Below, piece after piece: positions 33,587 through 45,942 of a stretch of DNA of 64,000 nucleotides. The number at the start of each line of letters is the position of its first letter. The stretch's first letter is position 1. Below the pieces are notes generated by a model. It did no database searches and was not told where the DNA came from. It worked only from the letters and a program-made list of their open reading frames with translations. Source of the stretch: Lindgomyces ingoldianus (taxonomy: Eukaryota > Ascomycota > Dothideomycetes > Pleosporales > Lindgomycetaceae); contig NW_022985208.1 of the NCBI RefSeq assembly GCF_010093535.1, forward strand, positions 370,548-434,547. The letters run 5' to 3'. The translations under genes and the position numbers were made by a program.

Positions 33587-34880
33587 GGCTACGGCTCATG
33601 CCTAGTGGCTCGCAACCGAACTCAAAGAAAAGGAACCGTATAAAGCGACGAACAGATTGAGCGTATGAGGGAGCAAGAGGAAGAGCAGAAAAACGAGGAG
33701 GAGGTTAGCAAGCGACGCTCAAGTACGAAAGTCGAGATAACGTTTCGGCGCGCCATATGCACTCTACTTTTTATCCTGGCAGGCGGCCGCAGAATCGTTA
33801 CGCATCCCGCTGCCTCGTCTAGAAGCCGAGCGTCTGGCGGATGCAAGACGAGCCGTCAACAGGCCTGGGTGGGCTTGGGCATCGTGGCCGCCATTAGTTG
33901 CTCGGGATGTTGAAGTGTGCGTGCACATCTTGGATTAAGCTTCGTCATTGGCCGCGTGTGGAGCTGCAACGTTGAAAAGGAATGAGAAGGTGAGGGCCGG
34001 GTCCAAACCCTTCCGTGCATATTGGCAGGATACGTGGTGGCGTTGCCGATCACGTGTTCCAATCATTTCCACCCCCAGCAGGCATCTGCGGCGCCGTCCA
34101 AACACATTCCGCCGATCGCGGGCCTTGCATCTCTTTGGTGAACATGAGATCTGTGCAAGGGTTTTGTGCAAGAATTATTGACTGGCTTTGCGTTGAGACT
34201 CCTGCATGTGAGTTTGTCGCGATCGCTTCGCATTCCCAAGGTTCCATCTCTAACCTTGTCTGCGCTAAACCTGAGCCAGAATCTAATGTCTGCTCTCGGC
34301 TTGAGAACTGCCGATGAACCTCGTCCATCTGGTCTCATCCCGTGCCTGGGGTCTGGAAGCCTAAGTCTGCTGTGAAACATTCTCACGTAAGACAATGCTC
34401 GACTTTTCGTATCTTTTCCTGATCCTTGGGCTCACCCGCCGTCCGGGGTGCCATAAGCCTATGATCAGATACTCGCTGGCCGTTACTGAATACCATCCCA
34501 TGTAGCTGCCATTCTAAAGTCACTATTGTGATCCCATCTCGATCTAGCGTCCCGTCAACCAACTCTATCTGAACAACTCTCTTGTTTAGCCACTTCGGAT
34601 CCCAGCACGGAAAACTGCTTCCCGCCATTAGATGCTGTTAATATCGTCCCCAATAGTGGGGACAAGTCTAAGCGGTATTCTACACTCAATTAGTATTTCG
34701 TGTTAAGTTTCAACAAGTCGTCACGCGCATTTCAAGGTTCCTTAGAGATGTGATCGTAATTCATTCCTATTCAAACAAAACTGAATCTTACAAAAATCCC
34801 ACCTAAACTAGCCCGGGGGTATCAAACGACCAGAATGCTCAACTTCTCTCATCATTAGCTCGCTGCCTTTCAATCCCTCC
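33587..34880. other. Intergenic upstream of P450
   Basis: Holds the P450 promoter and the 3' flank of the large kinase/protease gene. A minus-strand frame at 34383-34628 (81 codons, starts MAGSSFPCWDPKW) looks somewhat protein-like, but nothing confirms it. No repeats were found. Confidence 0.4.
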
Positions 34881-37800
34881 TTACGTTGAACCTCTTCCCC
34901 TCCCACCACCAACTTCAACTGGGCTTGTCACCATCTCCAACTGGCCACTTCTCCCTTCCTTCATCCTCAGTACCCTGCTCCTTAGGACAGGCAAATTCTC
35001 CTTGTCCGACTCACCACTTGTCACAAGCAGTGGCAGCTCGCGATAGGGCCTTGCTCCCGCAGACGGCCTAGTCATATCGACAGCAGAGTCGACAATACCG
35101 AGACCTTCGACGCCGACTTCGATTTCTTCAACCTTGAATTCTTGGTCGGCGATGCCTTTGCCGTTAGAACGAGAGGGGAAATGAAGAGCTTCTTCGGTAG
35201 AGCCGGGGAGGCTTATGCGCTTGGCACCAATGGTGCGTTTGATGTCCTCGAGGAGGACTTCCATGGGGCAGATGTAGGCGAGATTGTTGCGTTCGCACCA
35301 TGCCAGGACGTGGCCGCAGACGCGGTGTGAGTTATTTTGGATGACCCAAGCGCCAGAGTCACCACCGACTGCATCTAGTTAGCATCGTGTAATGATTGTT
35401 TGGGAACGGAGCGATATACCTCCAAATCCGCCAACGACATGCCAGCTCCTGGAAAATGTTTTTCGTCGGTAGATTCGAACGGAGCTCATTGCAGCGCCCA
35501 CGATTCCTCCCTGCAGGCCGGAGGTTCTACCGAAGCAGTGAACGCGCAGCCCACCCAAGCTACTAGCACTGGCAACTCGGGTGGGATACTCGTCTTCTTC
35601 CGGCTTATAGTAACGCCTGCAGACAGGCTCTTCTAGTTTAGACTTGATGAATTCTTGCTCGGGTTCGGCGGTCGCCCCAATGCAAAACCTTCGTCCTCCT
35701 TGAACGAGGTTATATGGTTGTAGTCGATCCGGATTCAGTTTCAGTAGAGCCCAGTCGATCTCATGAACAACACCATCCCGCTTCCAACGCCGGATACCGG
35801 AAGATGCATGTACATATCCGAGTTCGTGAGAATCGAGGTGGTCTTCATCACGGTCCTCCTCATTTGGGAAGAAATTGTCATCAACGTCATCAATTGCGGG
35901 TTGTGTTATGACAATGTCTTTGCCCTCTCCGAGAGGGATCCCATCGATATCTCCGGTAGTCCCACGTGACGTCATTGAATCAGCAAGATCATTTTCATCG
36001 GAGTCTTCGTCCGAATCAAACTCTTCATCAGAAGAGAGATCGAAAGATTCTGCTTCAAAATCTTCGTCACTTTTCATGTCTTCGTCGTCTGAGATCTCCA
36101 GTTCCCACATCGGTGCTGGTGAGTTGGATGCAATCTGTACTCCTGGCTGGGAGCCCATGCCCATGAGCCAAGGGTTTGAGGTGCTGTTGGCGCTGGAGAG
36201 GATTGCGTCGTTTGGGCTTGGACTTGGGCCTTCATCGCCATAATCGCTATCTTCATCCTCTGAGGGAGCATCCAAGAGATGATGGACGCTCATTCCTAGT
36301 GGCTCTCCATCAGCGAGAATAATGCCACCAAAAGAGACTGGGGGAAGATGCTCGTCCCGATAGGCACCAATCGATGCGCCACAGAGGGGTCGTTGTTGAT
36401 GGAAAGGGTTCATGACTTGCATATCGGCATTATAGACCTCTGTATTCATCATTGAGCGGTGCGGTAGTTTTCTTCGTCGTGTCGTCCTGTTAAGCTTTGA
36501 TCGTCGAACCTTTCCCCGGCGGACCTTGAGATCGTAAACGCTATCATCGTATCGGAATCGGCGAGCAAGCACAGCTTTCACTTTCGAGGTGCTGGTACAC
36601 GTGACAAATATTGTAGGGCGGGCGCTGGCTTGAGTTTCTCCAATGGCGACGAGATCGATACTGATAGTTTCCTCAGAATCCTTGAGGGTGCGCTCGATGA
36701 GGCGTTCCAAACGAGGGAGCATGTTCGTATGCCATTCATCGACGATACTGGGAGAGAATTTCACAGGGTGAAGACGTAGTTTTGGTCGCGAAGAAGCTTC
36801 CATGTCTGTCTGAATTTGAATGGAGGAAGTGATGCATCTCTCAGTCTGCTCGAGAGTCTCAACCATTCGCGCTTCAGGCTCTGGTGTCGGGTATCCCAAG
36901 GTTGTCTGGAAACCAAGAGTAGCCTGCGGCCAATGGAGGAGGTTGGAAGAGACCAAGGCTTGGATCGCGCGTCCTTCCTTTTTCTTTCTCCAGGTCTTCT
37001 GTATAATAATGATCTTGTCTCTGTAATCCTTTAAAGACATTGACCGCTGCGGGGTCGTCTCTGTGCGCGACGCTCTCCATGCCCTTTGTATGACGCTTGC
37101 GGCATCGCCTACTTTCTCATTGGACAAAGAAAATGCATCGCCTCTATCTTCAGGTAGTGGTGGCGTGGTGGGATTTGTTGATGGTGCCTCGAAATAAATG
37201 GATTCTTCGAGTGGATCTCTGTTATGCGTCATTCGCCAATCCATAGGCTCGGTGGGTTCTTCCTTGGGACTTAGCAGAGTGTGCATGCTGTGGGATATAG
37301 ACTTTCGGATGGAATGCTGAGATCCCCTCGAACCGGATCGCGATAATTGCGACGGATTTGGAGAGCCTTTAGGGGACGGCCTCGACTGTGACTCAGTCCG
37401 CTTTAGAATCTGGGAACCTTTCTCCAAAGCCCAGCGCTTGGGGCTTCTATAAGTTGACGATGGGCTTTGGGGTACATCTGCGGCCTGGAGAGGATTACCA
37501 ACCTTCCGCTTGAGTGACAATGAGCCGGCAATAGGCGCAACACCAGGGCCCGCGCTTAAATTAGAACTTAGATCACCAGAATCTTCGTCGAGGAGGCAAC
37601 ACCTCTGGAGCCTAATGCGAATGCGGCTGTAAAGGTCTGAGCCGTTGTGTAGACTCTCGGCGCCTGATGCAATTCGATCGGCTGCCCAGAAGCAATCACG
37701 CACGGCCTGCATGTACGCCGTTCCGCATTTTGAGGCAAGGCGACGAATGTAGACTTCTTCGACGCGCTGTTTGAAGTCCGCCAAAGTGTATTTGGCTTTC

Positions 37801-39302
37801 CACAGATCAGAAAGAGGCTGCCAGAGCCCGATTTCGAGCAGTATCAAACCAAGACCGTATAAGTCGAACTGTGGCCCGTACTCTTTTGCCTGGTCACCAG
37901 TGAACTTTGGATCTTCTGGATGTCGGTAGATATTTAGCGTTGGCATTTTGTCGGTAGGCTCAACGTCGTATTCGGAGAACAGATCGAACGAGCAGATGAC
38001 AGGAGACCGCAGAGCATAGTGCAACGCCTTGCTGTTGGGTGACTGACGCCGGCTTTTGCGAAATACTAGAATGTTGCTACTGTTGACGTCCTTATGCACG
38101 AAGTGTTCTCCATGGATCTTGCTAAAGGTAAGAGCTAGGGTGAAAGCTAGACGAAAGCGATCCTCTAGGGGGGGCGTAGCGCTGTTGGAGTTATGCAAGG
38201 ACTTTGATCCAGTTTGAAGCACGTTTAGGAGGGTGACCGGTCGCAGCTCCTCCAAAAATTTAGACGAGTCAGTTGGACCGGAGTATACGAACGGGGGGAG
38301 CTCGAACACCAGACCAAACCGGGGCTGCTTCGGGTCTTCGAAATATCCGAGACACGTGAGGGTCCCGTGGAAGGACTGCTCATTCGTGAGGTTCACTAAA
38401 ATGCTCAAGAGTTTTTCCAAACGGTCGGTAGGAGGCGAGACTTCAGTAGCGCGATAGGCCGAGTCGAACGCAGCGTACTCAACCAAGACAGGTGTCTCGA
38501 TTGTCTTGCTACCGTCGGTTTTCCACGGATTGGTCGAGCTGTGTGTCGAGCGGAGTCGCCCTATGACACGGATAGATGACGTGACGCCAACGCTTTCGTA
38601 GGGAGGTGGTTCATCCAAGGGGAGAATCAGATCAGAGGGGTCTAGCTTGGGTGGAAGGGTCGAGCGGAAGGAGACGTTTGGAATATTTGGTAGAGTCGGG
38701 AGGGTGGCGGGATTGATGAGGGTAACGTCGGAAGCGTTATATTCAGGGGAGAGGAAGACGGATGCTTGGGCTTTGGGGGTCTCTGAGATGGCCTTTGCAC
38801 TGGGGCTGAGACCACGAGCACCGTCGCGTTGCGATCTTCTTGATCTTGAAAGATCGTAGAGGGTGTCGATGGAGGTAGTAAGTTCCTTGGCGAGGTCCTC
38901 ATACCGTGACCGGTCGGAGGCCGCCCACGAGGGGGGATCAGATGGCCTGGCGCCGCTCTTCTCTCCCGAAAGGCTCTTGCCCCCTGTAGACACAGCAGGC
39001 GGGTGCATCTTCTCAGCCTCGTCTAGAATCTCCTTGATAGTACCCAGCACGCTCGTGACTGTGTCTGTGAGGCCTGCACGCTCAACGCTCTCGTCAATGT
39101 CTGCCTGCGGGCCAGTGGTGTTGTCGCTCCATTCGAGGCCCCACGTTATCAGGCGGTGCTTCTGGATGCGGTATTTGCGGTGCAGCGCATTTACCTCTGG
39201 GATAGCAGCGGGAGTGTCTTGTTCTATCACGGCTTCGCAGGAGACCTTCGTGTCGGAGTAGAGCTGGGTAAGGCGTCGGGGGAGGCGGCTAAGAGTTTCC
39301 AT
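34881..39302 (-). CDS. HeLo-like / degenerate kinase / IQ / trypsin-like protease fusion protein
   Basis: Two exons (39302-35420 and 35368-34881, intron 51 nt with CTAAC branch); 1456 aa. Residues 1-160 are helical and resemble HeLo-type N-termini (ALHRKYRIQKHRLITWGLEW). About 255-570 is a protein-kinase fold with catalytic loop HKDVNSSN near residue 402 and helix F FDLYGLGLILLE, but DFG is replaced by SFDL, so activity is doubtful. Two IQ motifs (SVIQRAWRASR, IIIIQKTWRKK) near 734-770 could bind calmodulin. From about 960 a trypsin-like domain shows His in MSVHHLLD (~1008), Asp in HEIDWALLKL (~1183) and Ser in GGDSGAW (~1298, completed by the splice). A very acidic insertion separates His and Asp. 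It is probably a signalling or cell-death protease with regulated activity (inference). The intact triad argues against pseudogenisation. Confidence 0.85.
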
Positions 39303-40066
39303 GGTCGGCGCAGAAGTCGAAGAGCATCAAGGGTGTGCAAAAAGAGCGGGAGGTTCCAACATGAAGACGGTAGATGCGACTGCCTGCGCTGTCGTCGTCA
39401 TGGCGGGCGTGGAGTCTATAAGACCAGGGGTGCATTTCGTGGGTGCCTAGTCTGCTCCACCCCGACCCAAGCACATCCTCATCTCTTTGCTGCGTGCGAC
39501 CGCCTGCTCAGCCTCAGTCCACCCGCCACACCGCTTTGTCGGCCAATCGCGTCGTGGACATGCCACTGCAATCGCGGCGCCTCCGTCCGTCTCCACGATT
39601 CACCTTGGCGCGACTCAGCCCCATGCCGACCGCTCTCTCCAGGGCATGTGCGGCGCAGTCATGGCAACATTCAGCGGGTTGATCTGGCTGAGGCTCTCGC
39701 AAGGCAAGATTCGCAGTTTCTTGCTGCTCTCCTGCGCATTCATGCCAGGTATCAAAGCAGCATCGTAATCGTCCTCTGATGGGAGATCGGACAGAGAGAA
39801 TCGAGCATTGGCCCAAGAGGAACATAGAAGTAGAGGGGCATCATCTCAGCAGAAGCGTGGAATAAAACCTATATTCCAATCCTGATCTCATCTCGCTATG
39901 ATCTTATTCCCATATGCAAGCATTCCAAAAACCCTTCGTCAGCCTACACACGCGGCAGTATAGTATGAGAAGATATCCTTCCTGACAAAAAGACGCCACC
40001 ACACACTTCGTACTCCGGGAAAAGGGCACATGAATCACTACCTTTCCATCGACACCCAAGAACCAA
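39303..40066. other. Intergenic upstream of the fusion gene
   Basis: Promoter of the kinase/protease gene and 3' flank of the Rab GAP. Overlapping short frames were seen but no repeat or RNA gene. Confidence 0.5.
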
Positions 40067-43000
40067 CTACCGCTCAAACTCTAGCACCCTCCGGCTAGCG
40101 TCGCTTGCGCTTCGATTCCTTGTCGTCTTCACTTCCACAGTCCCTCCACCTCCTGCATCCACTGCACTCAACAGATTCGGAGCACTTCCCCTCGTAGTAT
40201 CTACATCAGCTGTTTCCGCGCCTTCGAGAAGATCCGCATCCTTTGCATTCGCTTGATCTTCCTCTTCTTCGTCGTCTTCTCGCCCCTGTTTAGCCTCACG
40301 ATCCATTTCGCGTTGCGCTTCGTCCATGCGGCGTCGCACCTCGGCAGCAACACGCATCCCATCGCTGACGATATTGTCCAGCATACCTCGCAAGCCTTTT
40401 CCAGGGGGAACGACGCCAGCTCCAGCGCCACCGACGACACCACCCATGCCTGCCGCAGTGGCCGCTGCAATTTGCTTGCCGGCGTTGGAGAAGGTGGTCA
40501 AGTTTGATGAACTCGACGTGTGCGAGGGTAGGGGTGCATCTGCAAGGCGGAAGGAAGCTGAGAAACCGATTTCGAAGAACGATTCAAGGATTTCGTCGGC
40601 AAGAATGACCATTCTAAAGGTTGGGAGTGTGATATGTAGAGGCTTATTGGGGTCGAGGGCAAGATTTGCCTCCTTTGCCTTCAAAGACCGGTCTGAATTG
40701 TTGGATTGTGTACGTGTGAGGGGGTTGGAGGTCGAAGGAACGGGAGAGAGTGGCGTCTTGGTGTGTCTGTGGGAAGGTGAAGTAACCTTGGCGGGCTGTG
40801 TGGCGGTTGGGGTACTAGGCTCGGATTTGAAGTCTATAAGGTCGTCTTCGTCATCAGTTCCGATAGAGAAGTTATCAAGACCCTCCTTTACTTGGTCGAC
40901 AGGTTGATGGCCTTGATTCGACGGGTGATCGGGATCCGCGTATTCGAAGCAGCGGCGTATGAATGCAGACACGCTGCTCAAAAATTGTTCGTCGCGATTT
41001 CCTCTCTCCGGACTACCGCCATGAAGGTCAGTAGTGGATGGAAACGGGCTTGTTGTATCTCCGAAGCCTCGTCTCGACAAAAACAACAGTGCTTCGGATA
41101 TTCTCAAGATACCTTCGCGATCTACTCTCCCATCGCCGTCATCGTCGTACAATTCGAAGAAGTAGCTAATGTTCGACATGATGTCTTTAGTGCCTTTCAC
41201 CTGGGCAAAGCCTGTGACGACATTTTGGAGTGAGAGGGAGTCAGTCATGTCTGTGTCCCATCTTCGGAATAAACGTTTCATGAAGTCATGGTCAGCAGGT
41301 TCGGGGCCAGAACCCCATGGTGACATAGACGGACGGTTTCTTGTACTGTTGCCAAAATATGAGTGGGGAGATTGCGTTCCGTTTTGTTCAGGTGGTGAGC
41401 TGGGTGAGTCGGTCACTGCCCATTTAGCAATACCTACTATCGAGTTAGTAAACAGTTAAAAGCGAGCAGTAAATAGATCCAATGGGTCCTCGAGACACGT
41501 TGTGTTGGTGGAGTATGCGTACCTGCAAGGAACTCTCTGAAAGCATCGTAATCCATCTGAGTAGGACTGGGGCCTAACGCCACCCGCCCTCTTTCGACGC
41601 TGTTGCCAGAGAAGCCAGTGACAACCTCTGTGATCTTTGTTCGTCCTGCCTTGGCTTTTCTATCTGCCTCTTGCTGCATAATCTCGGCCCGCTCTTGTCG
41701 CTCATACAGGATCGAGTAAAATCGATCGTAGAGGAAGCCCAGGTCATTCACACTCAATCGCTTACTCTCAGGTCCGAGGTTCCTTATAGATGTACGTTTC
41801 GTGAAGCTCTCGATATTCCCAAGAACTGCATCCTTATGCTTCGCTCGCTGCTCCGATATGGTATTCTGAGTGATTCCAGCAAACTCCTTGAAAGCGACAA
41901 CCATGAGCTCCTGGAACCTCGTAACAGCTCTCAGCTTCGGGTTTTCGGATTTCGGATGAGCTGATTCGTCTAATCTTGCAAAATATGCTTTTAATACTGA
42001 TATGAACGTCCCGTCATCTGTGGCATCCAGCAGCTCTTCGCCATTGATCCGGAGAATAGCCAAGCCAATTTGGAACAGTACCTTGGGACCTTCGAGGAAA
42101 AAGACATCAAGGACTCTAAAAGCAAAGATCAAAGGCATAGAGTTGATATAAAGCGATAAGAACCACGGCAACGATACGACAGATAGCTGAACGTCCGATT
42201 TAACGAGGTGATCCCAAAGAATTGGCATAGTCTTCTCGACAAGCGATTCGAAAACGCGTTGGTCCAGCAAAGTGCCGTACATCGTTGTCGAATAGTAACC
42301 AGGAAGAAGTCGATCACATAGGATGGAGAGGAGGAAAAAGGCTTGAGATTCGGACATGTATCTTTCTTGGTTAGAAAGAGACAATTTGAGAAGGGAGAAT
42401 ACATACATCAGTAATGCAGCCACAACGATGTTCATCGCCTGGCAATAGCCGACTTCCTCATTCGTCCAGCTATACGCTGTTAGAACCCTTCGCAGCCGCC
42501 CGATTCCCTCTTCGCTCTGGAAGCCCGGATATTCCGGTAGACTTCTATTCAAATCCTTCTCAATTTCGTCTATAGCCAAAGACTCTCTTCCAGAATATTT
42601 GGCGAGCGTTTCAAGATAGAGCTTAGGATTTTGTAGCCGCAAAAAGAATGAGCCTGAAGTGAGTTCCCATATCTCACCCCGTAAGCGGTTTGGCAGACCG
42701 ACACGTATTAGCTTGTGGAAGGTAGGCTGTCGAATCAGTGTGGCACTCCGCCCGTTTTCTGTTTCAATTATTAGAGAAACGCGGGTCAAGAAACGATCAG
42801 GGAACTCCTACCACGCAGATATTCCCGCCATAACCTTATTTTTGTAGCATCTCGGAGTTTCCGAGCATTTCCAGGATATTTGAAGACCATGCCAAGACCA
42901 GTGTCTGGATGTTCGCGCGTTTTATTTGCTGGGTCCCCAGCCCTCCTCTCGTCTGCGTCTTCCGAGAGAAGGTATTCGGAGTAGCATTGGCTGACTACGG

Positions 43001-43625
43001 CCCGTAGATTCTCGACTTCTCTAACACCTTCCCTCAGCCCTTTCTTGAGCCCGTCGCAGAAGCGCTCACATTGTATCCGGCTACCAGCCAGCTGAACTGT
43101 CAGCTTTTGGCCACTGGGCGCAGCATTCTTCGACTTCGGGTCCGCTGATCCATTCCAGGTGGTTATAGCTAGCGCAAACATATAGCTTTGGCTGTGCAGC
43201 CGCTCCACTCGTCGGATAGCACACAAGGGCAAGGTGAAACCGTTGCCTGCGGGACCGGCTCCGTGCGTTTGACCCGTAAAGCTGCTGGAGGAGCTCAAGC
43301 TGGCTGTGTTCAAGAAACTCGACCCCTGCGTCGAGAAGCAGAGGTACTGCTCACTGAGGTGCAGCTTGCCGACATAGTGGTTGCCCTGCCCGCGCTCCTT
43401 CTCAGGAGATGTGACGTCGCCGGAGCCCCTCGTCGAGTGGTGGGGGGAGAGTGTGAGCTCGGCAGTAATTTCTTGGAGCGGGGATTGCGAGTCGGGGAGC
43501 CTAAATTGGTGACGGAAGAGGGTAGCCTTTGAAGGCCTGCGGTCTGAGGAGGTGGGGCCAGCGATGGAGAGGGTGGGTTCGATGAGCTGCTGGGCCTTCT
43601 GGACAAGATTGGTGAGGTTGAACAT
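40067..43625 (-). CDS. GRAM-TBC-EF-hand Rab GTPase-activating protein (Gyp2/MDR1-like)
   Basis: Four exons: 43625-42812, 42758-42407, 42361-41523 and 41433-40067; 1123 aa, all phases consistent. An N-terminal GRAM domain (KLHLSEQYLCFST) is followed by the TBC domain starting LPNRLRGEIWELTSG. Both catalytic fingers are present: the arginine finger IEKDLNRSLPEYP and the glutamine finger EVGYCQAMN. After a basic linker comes an EF-hand-like region with the loop DDDGDGRVDREG. The C-terminus is disordered, with a Glu/Asp-rich segment. This domain set is that of yeast Gyp2/Mdr1 and TBC1D8/9, which stimulate GTP hydrolysis by Rab GTPases (Ypt6 and others) in Golgi/endosome recycling. The 45-nt intron uses GTATGT and restores LLIYMSESQAFF. 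It appears intact. Confidence 0.94.
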
Positions 43626-44154
43626 GGCGTGCGGCGAGGATATGCGACTGGCTGGGAGGCCAAATGCTGCACAGCTATGTGAAAGAGTGAGGAGTCGTAT
43701 GCTTCATTGCTAGAGCCGAGAGAGTGTGGAGCATTCACGCTTCAGCAGGAAGGGTTCAGCGTAGGGCTGAGATCGCGGAGGGTTCCAGGTGAGGCGCCCG
43801 GTCACGAAAGCTTAATTTCCGATTATGTAATCACGAGGGTGCAACAGCATGCGCTAGACAAGGAGTCCGCTGGGGAAATGCTGTGGAGCGGAAGGCGCTT
43901 AAGAGAATCCCATGTGCAGCTTCTGGAACGGTGCCAGCAGTTTTCAAGAAGCTGCGGTTTGTTTGTGCAACTAAATCGAACTAAAGGTTTAGACGGTGGT
44001 AGTACCCGAAGGTACTTAAAGAGTGATTAAGCTATCGCAAGCAGAAATGCTGATTCATTTTTTGGATGTGGCAGCAACTCCACTCCATAGAAATACCCCG
44101 TGACATCTGACCCTTTTTTGGGGGTCAAACTCTCTCGTTTGCTTTCTCTCTCGA
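43626..44154. other. Intergenic, Rab GAP promoter
   Basis: About 530 bp between the GAP start and the SDR stop. No gene or repeat was seen. Confidence 0.5.
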
Positions 44155-45419
44155 TTACGTGCAGGTGTAGGCTCCATCGACCCTCAAGTCTGCACCCTAC
44201 AATATGTCAGTGTGGTCTCTCTTATGAATTAATTCAGTCTTGCATACCGTGACATAAAGGCTGGCATCACTAGATAAGAAAGTCACTGCGCCCATGAGAT
44301 CCTCCGGACGGCCCATCTTTCCGACGGGAATCAAAGAAGTCCACTGCCTCTGAAGCTCTGGATTGTCATCGAGAATCTTCTTGGTCCTGCATAAGATTAG
44401 CTTCGGCCCTCGAAGGTTGTTTCTTCAATACGCACAGAGCAGTGAGCATGTAGCCAGGAGAGATGCAGTTGACTCGGATGCCGGCATGTGCCCATTCAAC
44501 CGCTAAACTCGACGCGAGATGTCGAACTGCCGCCTTAGCTGCATTATAGGGTGCCTGTGGCTGTGGGACATTGACAATTGAGCCAGACATGCTGCCAATC
44601 ATGACAATGCTTCCAGGTGCGGACCTCTCCATGAGATGCTTTGCAACCGCTACGGCGTACAGGTAGGTGCCATCAACATTGACTCCCCAAAGTTTTTGCA
44701 TGCGGTCATAAGGGTAGGAGATTGCATCATAGTTCTCAGTGAAGCCGGCGGAAGTAACTAAATTATCAACCTTTCCGTGCTCTTTGAGGATCTCAGCGAG
44801 GGACTGGTTGACCGATGTTGGACTCGACACATCACAGAAGTGGGCAGTGACTTTCGGAATCCTGGGGTTGGATTAGTCTCAGTCAAGGCACAAAACGGGG
44901 CGTACTATACTTGTCCGATCCTGGGTTCTCGTTTTTGTAAATGTCGATGAGCCCCTGAGCCGACCTCTGGGCTTCATCCCGGTTCATGTCAACAATAGCG
45001 ACATCTGCTCCACTTGTGACTAAAGCCTGTGCCATGACCAAGCCCAGACCTCGAGCACCACCAGTCACGACGCCAACGCGTCCCTCCAATGAAAATGAAG
45101 CAAGTGTTCTCTTGAAATGGAAGCCTCCTCTACCCTGCACTGGTTGAGAGGGAGGCAGGTCTTCTTCTTCGGGGTATTCGACTCGAATATTTTCCTTCGT
45201 TCGCGCATACTGCCCCTCATGGTCTCCACTCTCACCTGGCTCTCCGGACGTTGTTGCAGCATCCACATCGTCCCGATATGGCTCTTTATCAAAGCGATAT
45301 GGTGAGTGGGAGAATTGCCGAGTGGAAGATGCAATTGGCTGGCTTGGTCTGAAAGCCGCACGGGGAGCTTGAGCCTGGGCAGCGCGAGCCACCTGCCGTA
45401 GCAACTGTGACTTGAACAT
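44155..45419 (-). CDS. Mitochondrial short-chain dehydrogenase/reductase
   Basis: Four exons: 45419-44911, 44861-44436, 44386-44248 and 44196-44155; 371 aa. The N-terminus MFKSQLLRQVARAAQAQ is Arg-rich without acids, like a mitochondrial targeting peptide. About 90 acidic, disordered residues follow. The Rossmann motif is VVTGGARGLGLVMAQ, the active site has Ser in MIGSMSG and YNAAK (Tyr-x-x-x-Lys), and the C-terminus ADLRVDGAYTCT is typical for SDRs. The pattern is like fungal sorbose reductase / D-arabinitol 2-dehydrogenase proteins, which use NAD(P)(H) on polyols or ketoses. An upstream Met at 45434 adds five residues. Three short introns (49, 49, 51 nt) rebuild the frame exactly. It is divergent from the 5-phosphatase. 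The true substrate is not known. Confidence 0.9.
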
Positions 45420-45434
45420 TTTTGTGGGGTGCAA

Positions 45435-45942
45435 TTGGAGCTGGGAGATTTGGGGGATGGAGGGGCAGAAAGGAGAAATTTCACGATAGACAAGGTATCG
45501 TGAATCTAGACTGTTTCGAGAAGCACTAATCGGTAGCGCTCAGCCCACAGTCATCGCTTGGGAGTAAAAAGAAAGGCGAGGAAGCAATTGGGAGACATCT
45601 CACGATGGTTCCAAACTCTGCCTGGCGCGCCCCGGGGAGTTCTGGCACTGCTCCCCCACCCTGCTTCCTTTTGGACCAGTACGATGACGTATAAGCTTCG
45701 AGCACTGATGCAGGGCGTTGTCTTGTGAGTGACCGATCTTCAACCATAAACCCCCCCTTTATCTGCCACCGTCCCAGGAACTTCTCCACTCACAAGCACA
45801 CGGCCGAGTGGCTCTCTGTTCCCGTTCGCCACAGCTCTGTCCTGCAACGCGAGAGTTGCAACGCGAGAGCTCCAACAGAGACGCAAGCATCGCCCAACAG
45901 CCTCGGAAGCGCTGACTGACGGCCTATCAGCATTTATTCACC
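45435..45942. promoter_or_regulatory. Divergent promoter, SDR and inositol 5-phosphatase
   Basis: A 500-bp segment between two head-to-head genes. A direct repeat (caacgcgagag twice near 45846-45869) lies close to the phosphatase ATG. No coding signal was seen. Confidence 0.45.

Noticed and set aside
34383..34628. 81-codon minus-strand frame starting MAGSSFPCWDPKW
   Set aside because: Looks somewhat protein-like, but it is short, isolated and without family resemblance; not enough to call a gene.
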